A stretch of 64,000 nt of DNA from Paucibacter aquatile. Its GTDB lineage: Bacteria; Pseudomonadota; Gammaproteobacteria; Burkholderiales; Burkholderiaceae_C. The stretch lies in the NCBI RefSeq assembly GCF_002885975.1, contig NZ_POSP01000003.1, positions 2,294,001 to 2,358,000 of the forward strand, read 5' to 3'. Numbering within the stretch: the first letter of the stretch is position 1; each line of letters starts with the position of its first letter. Of the stretch, positions 51,194-58,229 are shown in pieces. The notes below the pieces were generated by a model. The model was not told the DNA's origin, searched no databases, and saw nothing but the letters and a program-made list of their open reading frames with translations. A program made the translations under genes and the position numbers.

Positions 51194-52852
51194 GTGTCGA
51201 ATCACCAGTTTGGGTCTGCGCCCCAGTTCAATATCGCGCTGGCCAGCGGCGCCCCGGGGGGCCCGCTGAAGGCGCTGATCATCGATGAGGGGGAGCTGTC
51301 GCGCTCGGTGATTACCACCATGCTGCGCGATATGGGCGTGCAGCAGGTGCATGCGGTGCGCCGCCCCGAGCAGGCGCGCCGTCAGATCAAGGAAGCCGGC
51401 CACGCCTACGACATCATCATCACCGAGTTCCACTTCCGCCGCCAAAGCAACCACGACATGAGCGGCCAGGACCTGCTGGACGAGCTGCGCCAGGCGCGCG
51501 GCCTGCCCATGCAGACCATCTTCATCATGGTGACGGATGAAGCGCGCTACCAGCATGTGGCCGATGCGGTCGAAGGCGCGCTCGATGACTACCTGCTCAA
51601 GCCCTTCACCGCCCGCCAGTTTGAGGAGCGGCTGCAGATCATCCTCGACCGCAAGCATGCCCTGCGCGAGGTCTTTGCCGCCATCGAGGCCAATGACTAC
51701 GCCGGCGCCGCCGAGCTGTGCGAGGCCATGTTTCACAGCAGCCAGAGCTACAAGGTCTATGCCGCCCGCATCGGCTCCGAGCTCTATCTGCGCCTGGGCC
51801 AGCTCGACGCCGCACGGCGCATGTTCGAGGCCCTGCTGGAGTACAAGGCCGTGCCCTGGGCGCGGCTGGGCCTGGCCAAGATCGACCTCGGCAATGCCGA
51901 CACCGCCACCGCCTGCCGCAGCCTGGAGACCCTGTTGGCCGACAACCCCAGCTATGTCGATGCCTACGATGTCTACGGCCGCGCCCTGCTGGAAAGCATG
52001 GATTTCGCCGGTGCCGTCGAGATGTTCAGCAAGGCGGTGCAGATCACACCGGGCAATGTGGCGCGGCTGCAGAAGCTGGGTTCGTTGCAGCTCTTTCTGG
52101 GCTTCAGCGAGAACGCGCTCAAGCACCTGACCGCGGCGCTCAATATCGGCTCGCAGTCGCGCTCGCTCGATTACCAGGGCCTGGTCGCCCTGGGCCTGGC
52201 CAGCCTGGACGAGGAAGAGCGCGAAGGCTGCGAGCGGGCCTCGCGTTTTCTGCAAGAGGCCTTGCAGAGATTCCCGGACAGCTTCCGCGTGCACCACCTC
52301 TCGCTCTGCGCCGATGCGGTGCTGGCCCTGTCCGAGCGCCGCGCCGACCTGGCACAAGCCTTGATGCGCCAGCTCGCGGAACAGCTGGACCATCCCGAGT
52401 TCAGCTACGAGATGGCCTGCAATCTGATCATGCTGATGGTGCGCAGCGCCGGCCGCCAGGCCATGCCCGAGGCGCGCGCCTGGACCGAGCGCGCGACCCA
52501 GCGCTTCGCCGTCTCACGCCCACGCACCCGCATGCTGGAGATGGCCGCGGCCGCCGTGCCGCCGATCGAAGCCATCGTGCGCAATGCCGCGGCCGGCATC
52601 AACGAGGCGGCGCGCGAGGCCATGTCCCATCTGGTCAGCAAGCAGCATGAGCAAACACTGCAGGCCTTGCTGGCCCTGGCACAGCGCAGCCTGAACGCGC
52701 GCATCATCAATCTCGCCCATGCCACGCTCAGCCACCATGGCCAGCATCTGTCCGAACACGCGGTGCAGCAACTGCGCGGCGTGATCGACGATCTGCACAG
52801 CCGCTACACCGACGGCGGCCGGCGCTTCGTCGAGCGCGAACGTCAGGTCTGA
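51194..52852 (+). CDS. Receiver-TPR protein with an altered phosphoacceptor site
   Basis: A 552-residue cytoplasmic protein. The receiver domain (about 25-150) has the acidic pair DE at 31-32 (LIIDEGELSR), Thr114 (FIMVTDE) and Lys136 (YLLKPFTA), but the position of the phosphorylated Asp is Glu78 (YDIIITEFHF). The remaining 400 residues are tetratricopeptide repeats (GSELYLRLGQLDAARRMFEA; YGRALLESMDFAGAVEMFSK). No DNA-binding or enzyme domain is present, so it is a protein-interaction output. The GTG start at 51194 follows a GGGGGG run. Convergent with the hybrid kinase gene; their ends overlap by ten bases. Confidence 0.88.
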   Translation: MSNHQFGSAPQFNIALASGAPGGPLKALIIDEGELSRSVITTMLRDMGVQQVHAVRRPEQARRQIKEAGHAYDIIITEFHFRRQSNHDMSGQDLLDELRQARGLPMQTIFIMVTDEARYQHVADAVEGALDDYLLKPFTARQFEERLQIILDRKHALREVFAAIEANDYAGAAELCEAMFHSSQSYKVYAARIGSELYLRLGQLDAARRMFEALLEYKAVPWARLGLAKIDLGNADTATACRSLETLLADNPSYVDAYDVYGRALLESMDFAGAVEMFSKAVQITPGNVARLQKLGSLQLFLGFSENALKHLTAALNIGSQSRSLDYQGLVALGLASLDEEEREGCERASRFLQEALQRFPDSFRVHHLSLCADAVLALSERRADLAQALMRQLAEQLDHPEFSYEMACNLIMLMVRSAGRQAMPEARAWTERATQRFAVSRPRTRMLEMAAAAVPPIEAIVRNAAAGINEAAREAMSHLVSKQHEQTLQALLALAQRSLNARIINLAHATLSHHGQHLSEHAVQQLRGVIDDLHSRYTDGGRRFVERERQV

Positions 52853-55293
52853 ATGGGACGCGGGGACCCGTCCTCAAGCGGCAAGGCCCAACGCTCCAGC
52901 GCCTGCTCCAGCGCTTGCAAGGCGATCGGCTTGCTCAGGTGAGCATCGCAGCCGGCGGCCAGGCACTGCTCGACATCGCGGGCAAAGGCGTTGGCCGTCA
53001 GGGCCAGGATGGCCAGGCGCGGGCGCGCCGTCTCGGCCTCGATGGCGCGCCAGCGCCGGGTCACCTCCAGGCCATCGAGCACCGGCATCTGCACATCCAT
53101 CAGCACCAGGTCGTAGGCGCCACGCTGCAGGCAGGCCAGGGCCTGCTCACCATCGCCCGCCACCTCGATCGCGTGGCCCAGCGGCGCCAGCATGGCCTCG
53201 ATCACCAGCACATTGACCTCGTTGTCCTCGCACAGCAGCAAGCGCAAGGGCCGCAAGCGGCGCGGCGCCAGCGGGGCCGAGGCCGCAGGCGCCGGCGGCA
53301 GCTCACCCGGTGCCGGCGCCGGCTGGGCGGGCAGCGGCAGGTTCAACTCGAAACGGCTGCCCTGCCCTGGCACGCTGCTCAAGCTGAGCCGGCCGCCCAT
53401 CATCTGCACCAGGCTGCGCGAGATGGCCAGGCCCAGGCCCGTGCCACCATATTCACGCGAGATGCTGGCATCGGCCTGGGTGTAGGGCTGGAAGATGCGC
53501 TCCTGCATGGCCGGGGGGATGCCGATGCCACTGTCCTGCACGGCCAAGCTCCAACGCCCGGGCTCCAGCCGCCGCACCTCCAGGCGCACATCCCCCTGGC
53601 GCGTGAACTTGATGGCATTGCTGAGCAAATTGGCCAGCACCTGGGCCAGGCGCTGGGCATCGCCCCAGACCCAGGCCTCGATCTCGTCCGCGCAGCAAAG
53701 TTCCAGGCTCAAGCCCCGCTCGCGGGCCCGGCCCTGCTGCAAGTCGATCTGCTGGCGCAGCAGCTCGCCGAGATGGAAGGCGTGCGGCGCCAGGCTGAGC
53801 TTGCCGGCCTCGATCTTGGCGTTGTCCAGCAGATCGTTGATCAGGGCGAAGAGCTGCTGACCGGCACCCTGGAAGACCTGCACATAACGGCGCTGCTCAG
53901 CGTTCAGCTCGGTGCGAGCCAGGATCTCGGCCATACCCAGCACCGCATTCATGGGCGTGCGGATCTCGTGGCTGACGTGGGCGAGGAACTGGGTCTTGGC
54001 CTGGTTGGCCGCCTCGGCCACCTCGCGCGCATGGCGCAGCTCGCGGTGGCGCAGGCTTTGCCAGCGCTGCTCGGCCAGGCCGGCCAGCATCAGCGCCAAG
54101 GCCAAGGTCGCGAGCGGGCCCAGCAGCGAGGGCAGCAAGAGCTGGCTTTGCACCAACCAGACCGCCAAACCCAAGAGCAGGGTCAGGCTGAGCGCCGTAC
54201 TGCCCAGCAGCAGGCCCCAGCGCTGCTGGGCCTGCATGGCCCGCGAGCGCGCATGCAGCACGCCAGGCACAGCCGCGAGCAGCAGCAAAACCGCCGCCCA
54301 GGCCCAGCCCGCCGACGCCAGCACCTGGCCGCGCGCCAGCAGGGCCGCGGCCGTGGCCACAAAGGCCGAGCCGGACAAGCGCCCCTGGGGCGTGCTCACG
54401 GCATCGGCAAAGTAGGCGCTGCTGCCGACGAAGACGGTACGACCGCGCAGGCTCTCGCGCAGGCCCGGGTCCTCTCGCTGGCCCAGTGCGGCGCGCATCA
54501 GCCGACCCCAGCTCAGCTCGGGCAAGCCCTCCAACCGGCTGGGCAGCTTGAGCTGCACGCGGCCCTGGGCATCAAGCGGCCAGGTCTGCAGCGACTGCAG
54601 ACGCTCGGGCTGCTCCTGCAGCAAGACCGCCAGCGGCAGCGCCGGCAAGACCTGCCCCTGGTAGCGGTGCCACAGCGGCTGACGTCGCAGCAAGCCGTCA
54701 CTGTCCAGCGGCGAGGACACCAGGCCCACCCGGCCCAGCGCCGCCGTTGCCTCGCGCAGCAGCGGCATGGCCGGCAGCATCAAGGCATTCCAGCTCAGGC
54801 TGGGAGTCCCGGGCGGCGCGGCGGACCAGGCCAGGCCTTTGAGCAGGGTCAGCTCCTCGCGCGGCAGGGCCGAAGGCGGGGCGTCCAGTTGCAAGCCTGC
54901 CGCCGCCAGCACCGAGGGCGGCCCTTGTTGCAGCGCGCGTGCCAGCTCGGCATCGCCCTCGCGCTCTCCCGACAGCACCAGGTCGATCACCACCCGGCGC
55001 GCTCCGGCCTGCTGCAGATAGTCCAGCAGCAAGGCGTAGACGGAGCGCGGATAGGGCCAGTCGCCCAGCGCGGGCTGCATCTCGCGCAGGGCATCGTCGT
55101 CGATGTCCAGCAGCGCCAGCTCGTCCACGCGCAAGGGTTGGGCGGTCAGGCGCAGCAGGCTGTCTTCCAGCGCCAGATCCAGGGGCCGCAAAGGCCCCTG
55201 CCCCTGAGCGAACAAGACGACACACAGAGCCAGCGGCAGGGCCAGGCAGGAGGGTCCCCAACGCCACCAGGCGCGGGCTCGCGCTTCAGCCAT
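52843..55293 (-). CDS. CHASE2 hybrid sensor histidine kinase
   Basis: An 816-residue inner-membrane sensor kinase. A first membrane helix (CLALPLALCVVLFAQG) leads into a periplasmic CHASE2 domain (about 30-325), then three clustered helices (WAAVLLLLAAVPGVL; LGSTALSLTLLLGLAVWLV; LLPSLLGPLATLALALML). The HisKA helix is FLAHVSHEIRTPMNAVLGMA, the ATPase domain has NLLSNAIKFTRQGDVRLEV and GGTGLGLAISRSLV, and a receiver follows (about 690-805) with phosphoacceptor DLVLMDVQMPVLDG. A second-step partner is not adjacent except the TPR receiver protein. It is four bases downstream of the FecR/LysM gene, so the two are co-expressed. Confidence 0.92.
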   Translation of the reverse strand: MAEARARAWWRWGPSCLALPLALCVVLFAQGQGPLRPLDLALEDSLLRLTAQPLRVDELALLDIDDDALREMQPALGDWPYPRSVYALLLDYLQQAGARRVVIDLVLSGEREGDAELARALQQGPPSVLAAAGLQLDAPPSALPREELTLLKGLAWSAAPPGTPSLSWNALMLPAMPLLREATAALGRVGLVSSPLDSDGLLRRQPLWHRYQGQVLPALPLAVLLQEQPERLQSLQTWPLDAQGRVQLKLPSRLEGLPELSWGRLMRAALGQREDPGLRESLRGRTVFVGSSAYFADAVSTPQGRLSGSAFVATAAALLARGQVLASAGWAWAAVLLLLAAVPGVLHARSRAMQAQQRWGLLLGSTALSLTLLLGLAVWLVQSQLLLPSLLGPLATLALALMLAGLAEQRWQSLRHRELRHAREVAEAANQAKTQFLAHVSHEIRTPMNAVLGMAEILARTELNAEQRRYVQVFQGAGQQLFALINDLLDNAKIEAGKLSLAPHAFHLGELLRQQIDLQQGRARERGLSLELCCADEIEAWVWGDAQRLAQVLANLLSNAIKFTRQGDVRLEVRRLEPGRWSLAVQDSGIGIPPAMQERIFQPYTQADASISREYGGTGLGLAISRSLVQMMGGRLSLSSVPGQGSRFELNLPLPAQPAPAPGELPPAPAASAPLAPRRLRPLRLLLCEDNEVNVLVIEAMLAPLGHAIEVAGDGEQALACLQRGAYDLVLMDVQMPVLDGLEVTRRWRAIEAETARPRLAILALTANAFARDVEQCLAAGCDAHLSKPIALQALEQALERWALPLEDGSPRPIQT

Positions 55294-55296
55294 CGA

Positions 55297-56976
55297 TCAC
55301 AGCCCCAGCAGCAGCAAGGGCAGCAGCCAAAGCCAGCGCGGGTAGGGCACCTCGATCTCCTGCACCTGCCCGTAGGGGCCGGGATGGCCCAGCTCGTCCA
55401 GGCCGCGCACACGCAGGAAATAGCGACCGGGGCCCGGGCGCGCCAGGCTCAGGCCCGGGGTCTCGCTGCTGAAGTTCTGCAGGCCCTGGCTGAAGTCCAC
55501 GTCCTGCGCCCATTGCAGCTCATAACGCGTCACACCGGCGGAGGCACGCCAGCGCAGGTTCAGCTGCTCGCCGGCAACCTCGGCTTCGGCCGGCTCCGGG
55601 CTGGGCGGCAGCGGCCGCAGCTCGAAGGCCTGGCCGTCGCCGAAGGGGCCGCGCGACTCACCCTGCAGCGAGGCCAGGCGCCAGTGATAGCGGCCGTGGG
55701 GCAGGCGGGCGCTGTGGCTGATGTCGGCGATGCCGGTCTGGTCCAGCTGCAGCTCGCGGAACTCGGCGTCGCGCGCGACCTGCAGGCGGTAGGCTTGGGC
55801 TGCGTTGTTGCGCGTCCAGCGGAACTCGAGCTGGTCACCGTAGAGCCGGGCATCGGCCATCGGCGCCTGGCTGAACGGCGGCTCGGGCCGGGCCTGGATC
55901 TGCAGCAGGCGCTCACTGGCCTGGCCCTCCAGGCCAAGCGCATCGATGGCGCGCAGGCGCAGGCGGTAGCGCCCGTCGGGGGGCAGTTCCTCCCAGCTCA
56001 GCTCGGGCTCGCTGCCGCGGTGATCGAGCAGCAGGCGGCTGAAGTCACCCTCGGCAAACAGCTGCGCCCGGTAAGCACGCGCGCCTGGGCGCGCCGGCCA
56101 GCGCAGGCGCAGTGGCAGGCGCTCCACCACGGGCAGCTCGGCCGGCAGGGCCGGCGCGCTCAGCAAGGGCGCGGCCTGCGGTTTGCTCCGACCCTCGGCC
56201 ACCATGCCCATGCCGGCGGGCACCGCCAGCGAGGCATGGCCACTGCTGTCGGCCGCGACCCGGCCTTCCAGCACCTCCATGCGCGCCGATTCGGCCTGCA
56301 GATGCACACGGAACTCGGTGCCGCGCACCCCCAGGTTCACATGCGGGGTGCGGATCTCGTAGTGCGGCACGCGGCCGCCCGTGGGCGTGACCTGGCTGTC
56401 GGCCCCGCCCTCGTGCAGACGCAGCTGCACCGAGGGAATGGCGCTGCGGCCGTAGACCAGCAGCTGCTCCAGGCTGAGATCGCTGAGCGGCGGGATCAGC
56501 AGGCGCGAACCATCGACAAAACGCAAGGTCGCCGAGGACTGGGCCGCGCTGCGCAGCCGGTCACCGCTGCGCAATTCCTGCCCGGCCGCCAGGCGCTGCT
56601 CGGCCTGGCCGCTGCGCTGCAGCGTGACCTGCCCCTGCACGAACACCGTCTGGGCCACGCTGGCTTCGCGGCTGAGCCAGGCCAGGGGCATGCGCAAGAC
56701 GCCACCCGGCGGCAAGCGCAGAGGATCGGCCACCCGGTTGAGGCGCTGCAGATCGCGCCAATGGCGGCCGGGCAGGAGGTAGCGCTCGGTCAGGCCGATC
56801 AAGGTGTCGCCTGGCTGAATGCGGTAGTGCCAGTCGCTGTCAGCCTCCACGGGCGCCGATATCGGCTGGGCCGAGCCACGCGCCAGCACGGGCGCGGCGG
56901 CCGGGGCCAAGAGGCCAAACGCCAAGGCCGCGGCAAGCTGGCGGAGGCGGCCACTGCATTGGATGGTGTGTTGCAT
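55297..56976 (-). CDS. Exported LysM-FecR protein with Fn3-like repeats
   Basis: A 559-residue exported protein. A signal peptide (LRQLAAALAFGLLAPAAAPV) precedes a LysM domain (HYRIQPGDTLIGLTERYLLP to LPPGGVLRMP) and a FecR domain (about 105-250; FVQGQVTLQRSGQAEQRLAA, IRTPHVNLGVRGTEFRVHL). Three Fn3-like beta domains follow (RAIDALGLEGQASERLLQIQ; RYHWRLASLQGESRGPFGD; RYFLRVRGLDELGHPGPYG). The C-terminus is a short hydrophobic stretch (WLWLLPLLLLGL), possibly a membrane anchor. The LysM should bind peptidoglycan. Unlike classical FecR it has no anti-sigma domain or sigma factor gene; it is coupled to a CHASE2 kinase instead. Confidence 0.9.
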   Translation of the reverse strand: MQHTIQCSGRLRQLAAALAFGLLAPAAAPVLARGSAQPISAPVEADSDWHYRIQPGDTLIGLTERYLLPGRHWRDLQRLNRVADPLRLPPGGVLRMPLAWLSREASVAQTVFVQGQVTLQRSGQAEQRLAAGQELRSGDRLRSAAQSSATLRFVDGSRLLIPPLSDLSLEQLLVYGRSAIPSVQLRLHEGGADSQVTPTGGRVPHYEIRTPHVNLGVRGTEFRVHLQAESARMEVLEGRVAADSSGHASLAVPAGMGMVAEGRSKPQAAPLLSAPALPAELPVVERLPLRLRWPARPGARAYRAQLFAEGDFSRLLLDHRGSEPELSWEELPPDGRYRLRLRAIDALGLEGQASERLLQIQARPEPPFSQAPMADARLYGDQLEFRWTRNNAAQAYRLQVARDAEFRELQLDQTGIADISHSARLPHGRYHWRLASLQGESRGPFGDGQAFELRPLPPSPEPAEAEVAGEQLNLRWRASAGVTRYELQWAQDVDFSQGLQNFSSETPGLSLARPGPGRYFLRVRGLDELGHPGPYGQVQEIEVPYPRWLWLLPLLLLGL

Positions 56977-57151
56977 GCGCCTTCTCCCTGGCCCAGGCGG
57001 CCATCAGCGTCCTTGTTGGCGGCATGGTAGCCAAAAACCATGCACGCCCTGGACAGGAAAGGCCCGGGGGCAGAGAGGCGCCGCCGCGCGGCGGGCGTGT
57101 CAAGCTGGGACGGGGCGGGACAGGGAGATGCCCCATGTCATGCCCAGAACG

Positions 57152-57185
57152 CAAAAAGCCCGTCACAAACCAGGACGGGCTTTGA
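57152..57185 (-). terminator. Terminator after tRNA-Thr
   Basis: Minus-strand stem AGCCCGTC/GACGGGCT (57181-57174 with 57164-57157) followed by TTTTTGC, about 20 bases past the tRNA-Thr 3' end. Confidence 0.85.
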
Positions 57186-57200
57186 AGGGCGAGGCCTTGA

Positions 57201-57275
<75 letters not shown>

Positions 57276-57317
57276 AGTTGGATCGGCTCCAGCTGCGTCC
57301 GACCCAAGCCGGGCCGG

Positions 57318-57348
57318 AAAAACAAAAGCCCACCGAGGCGATGGGCTT
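57318..57348 (-). terminator. Hairpin between tRNA-Phe and tRNA-Thr
   Basis: Minus-strand stem AAGCCCA/TGGGCTT with a nine-base loop, followed by TTGTTTTT. It looks like a terminator for tRNA-Phe, although tRNA-Thr downstream has no evident promoter, so read-through is likely. Confidence 0.6.
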
Positions 57349-57360
57349 GTGTCTGGTATT

Positions 57361-57436
57361 TGGTGGCCTGGGGCGGAATCGAACCACCGACACGCGGATT
57401 TTCAATCCGCTGCTCTACCAACTGAGCTACCAGGCC
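57361..57436 (-). tRNA. tRNA-Phe (anticodon GAA)
   Basis: 76-base tRNA with encoded CCA. Acceptor GGCCTGG/CCAGGCC, D arm GCTCAGTTGGTAGAGC, anticodon stem GCGGA/TCCGC around TTGAAAA with anticodon GAA, T arm GGTGGTTCGATTCCGCC. Its promoter overlaps the end of the response regulator gene upstream. Confidence 0.97.
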
Positions 57437-57453
57437 GCTGTCTTGACGACGGC

Positions 57454-57513
57454 GTCTTCGCTGGCTTGCTGCGCTTCGAAAAGCTCTTCAAATCAGCGAA
57501 GACCACGACTATA
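57454..57513 (-). promoter_or_regulatory. tRNA-Phe promoter -10 and leader stem
   Basis: Minus-strand -10 TATAGT (57513-57508) with TGC just upstream, three bases, then GGTCTTCGCTG (57504-57494), exactly as before tRNA-Leu. The complementary CAGCGAAGAC occurs 30 bases later (57463-57454), so the leader can form a 10-bp stem. The -35 region lies in the last codons of the response regulator gene and is weak. Confidence 0.5.
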
Positions 57514-57516
57514 GCA

Positions 57517-58218
57517 CTAAATTCCAGCTCCGCGCTTATTTCTGCTGAGGTCCACCCCTAATTGTTTCAATTTTCTGTAGAGGTGGGTGCGCTCGAGGCC
57601 GGTTTTCTCGGCCACACGGGTCATGGAGCCGTTCTCCTTGGCCAGGTGGAACTCAAAGTAGCTCTTCTCGAAGGCATCGCGCGCCTCGCGCAGCGGGCGG
57701 TCGAGCTCGAAGCTTTGTTCCGAGGCCAGGCCTGCTGACGGCAGGCTGCTTTGGGGCATGACGTTGTGGCTGCTCGGCGCCACGTACTGCGGCGTCAGCT
57801 CATTGCTGCGGCTGTAGCTGCTGGGCAGGCCCACGGCCGGTGCGGGGCGCGGCGCGGCCTTGACCAGGGACTGCTCGACGGCGCGCAGCAGCTTCTGCAG
57901 CGTGATCGGTTTTTCCAGGAAGGCGATGGCGCCGAACTTGGTCGCCTCGACCGCGGTGTCGATGGTGCCGTGGCCACTCATCATGATGACCGGCATGGTC
58001 AGCAAGCCGGCGCCGCCCCATTCCTTGAGCAAGGTGATGCCGTCGACGTCGGGCATCCAGATGTCCAGCAGCACCAGGTCCGGACGCATGCGCTCGCGCA
58101 CGGCGCGCGCTTGCGCAGCGTTTTCCGCCAATTCGATCGTGTGACCCTCGTCGCTGAGGATTTCAGAGAGCAGAGCGCGTATGCCCAGCTCGTCGTCGAC
58201 TACAAGAATTGTTGCCAT
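57517..58218 (-). CDS. plrR: NtrX-like response regulator without AAA+ domain (PlrR-like)
   Basis: A 233-residue regulator. The receiver domain (1-120) has DDE at the acidic pocket and phosphoacceptor Asp in DLVLLDIWMPDVDG, with MSGHGTIDTAVEATKFGA and LEKPI. A linker rich in Ser/Pro follows, then a Fis-type helix-turn-helix (NGSMTRVAEKTGLERTHLYR KLKQLGV). Compared with NtrX the sigma-54 AAA+ domain is missing, as in Bordetella PlrR. It is encoded directly after its kinase (11 bases). It probably controls respiratory or redox genes as PlrSR/NtrYX do (family knowledge). Confidence 0.9.
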   Translation of the reverse strand: MATILVVDDELGIRALLSEILSDEGHTIELAENAAQARAVRERMRPDLVLLDIWMPDVDGITLLKEWGGAGLLTMPVIMMSGHGTIDTAVEATKFGAIAFLEKPITLQKLLRAVEQSLVKAAPRPAPAVGLPSSYSRSNELTPQYVAPSSHNVMPQSSLPSAGLASEQSFELDRPLREARDAFEKSYFEFHLAKENGSMTRVAEKTGLERTHLYRKLKQLGVDLSRNKRGAGI

Positions 58219-58229
58219 GGAGTCCTAGT

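Noticed and set aside
52915..57030. 1371-residue plus-strand frame across the hybrid kinase and FecR genes
   Set aside because: Shadow frame rich in Gln, Ala, Arg and His spanning two well-supported opposite-strand genes; no recognisable domain.
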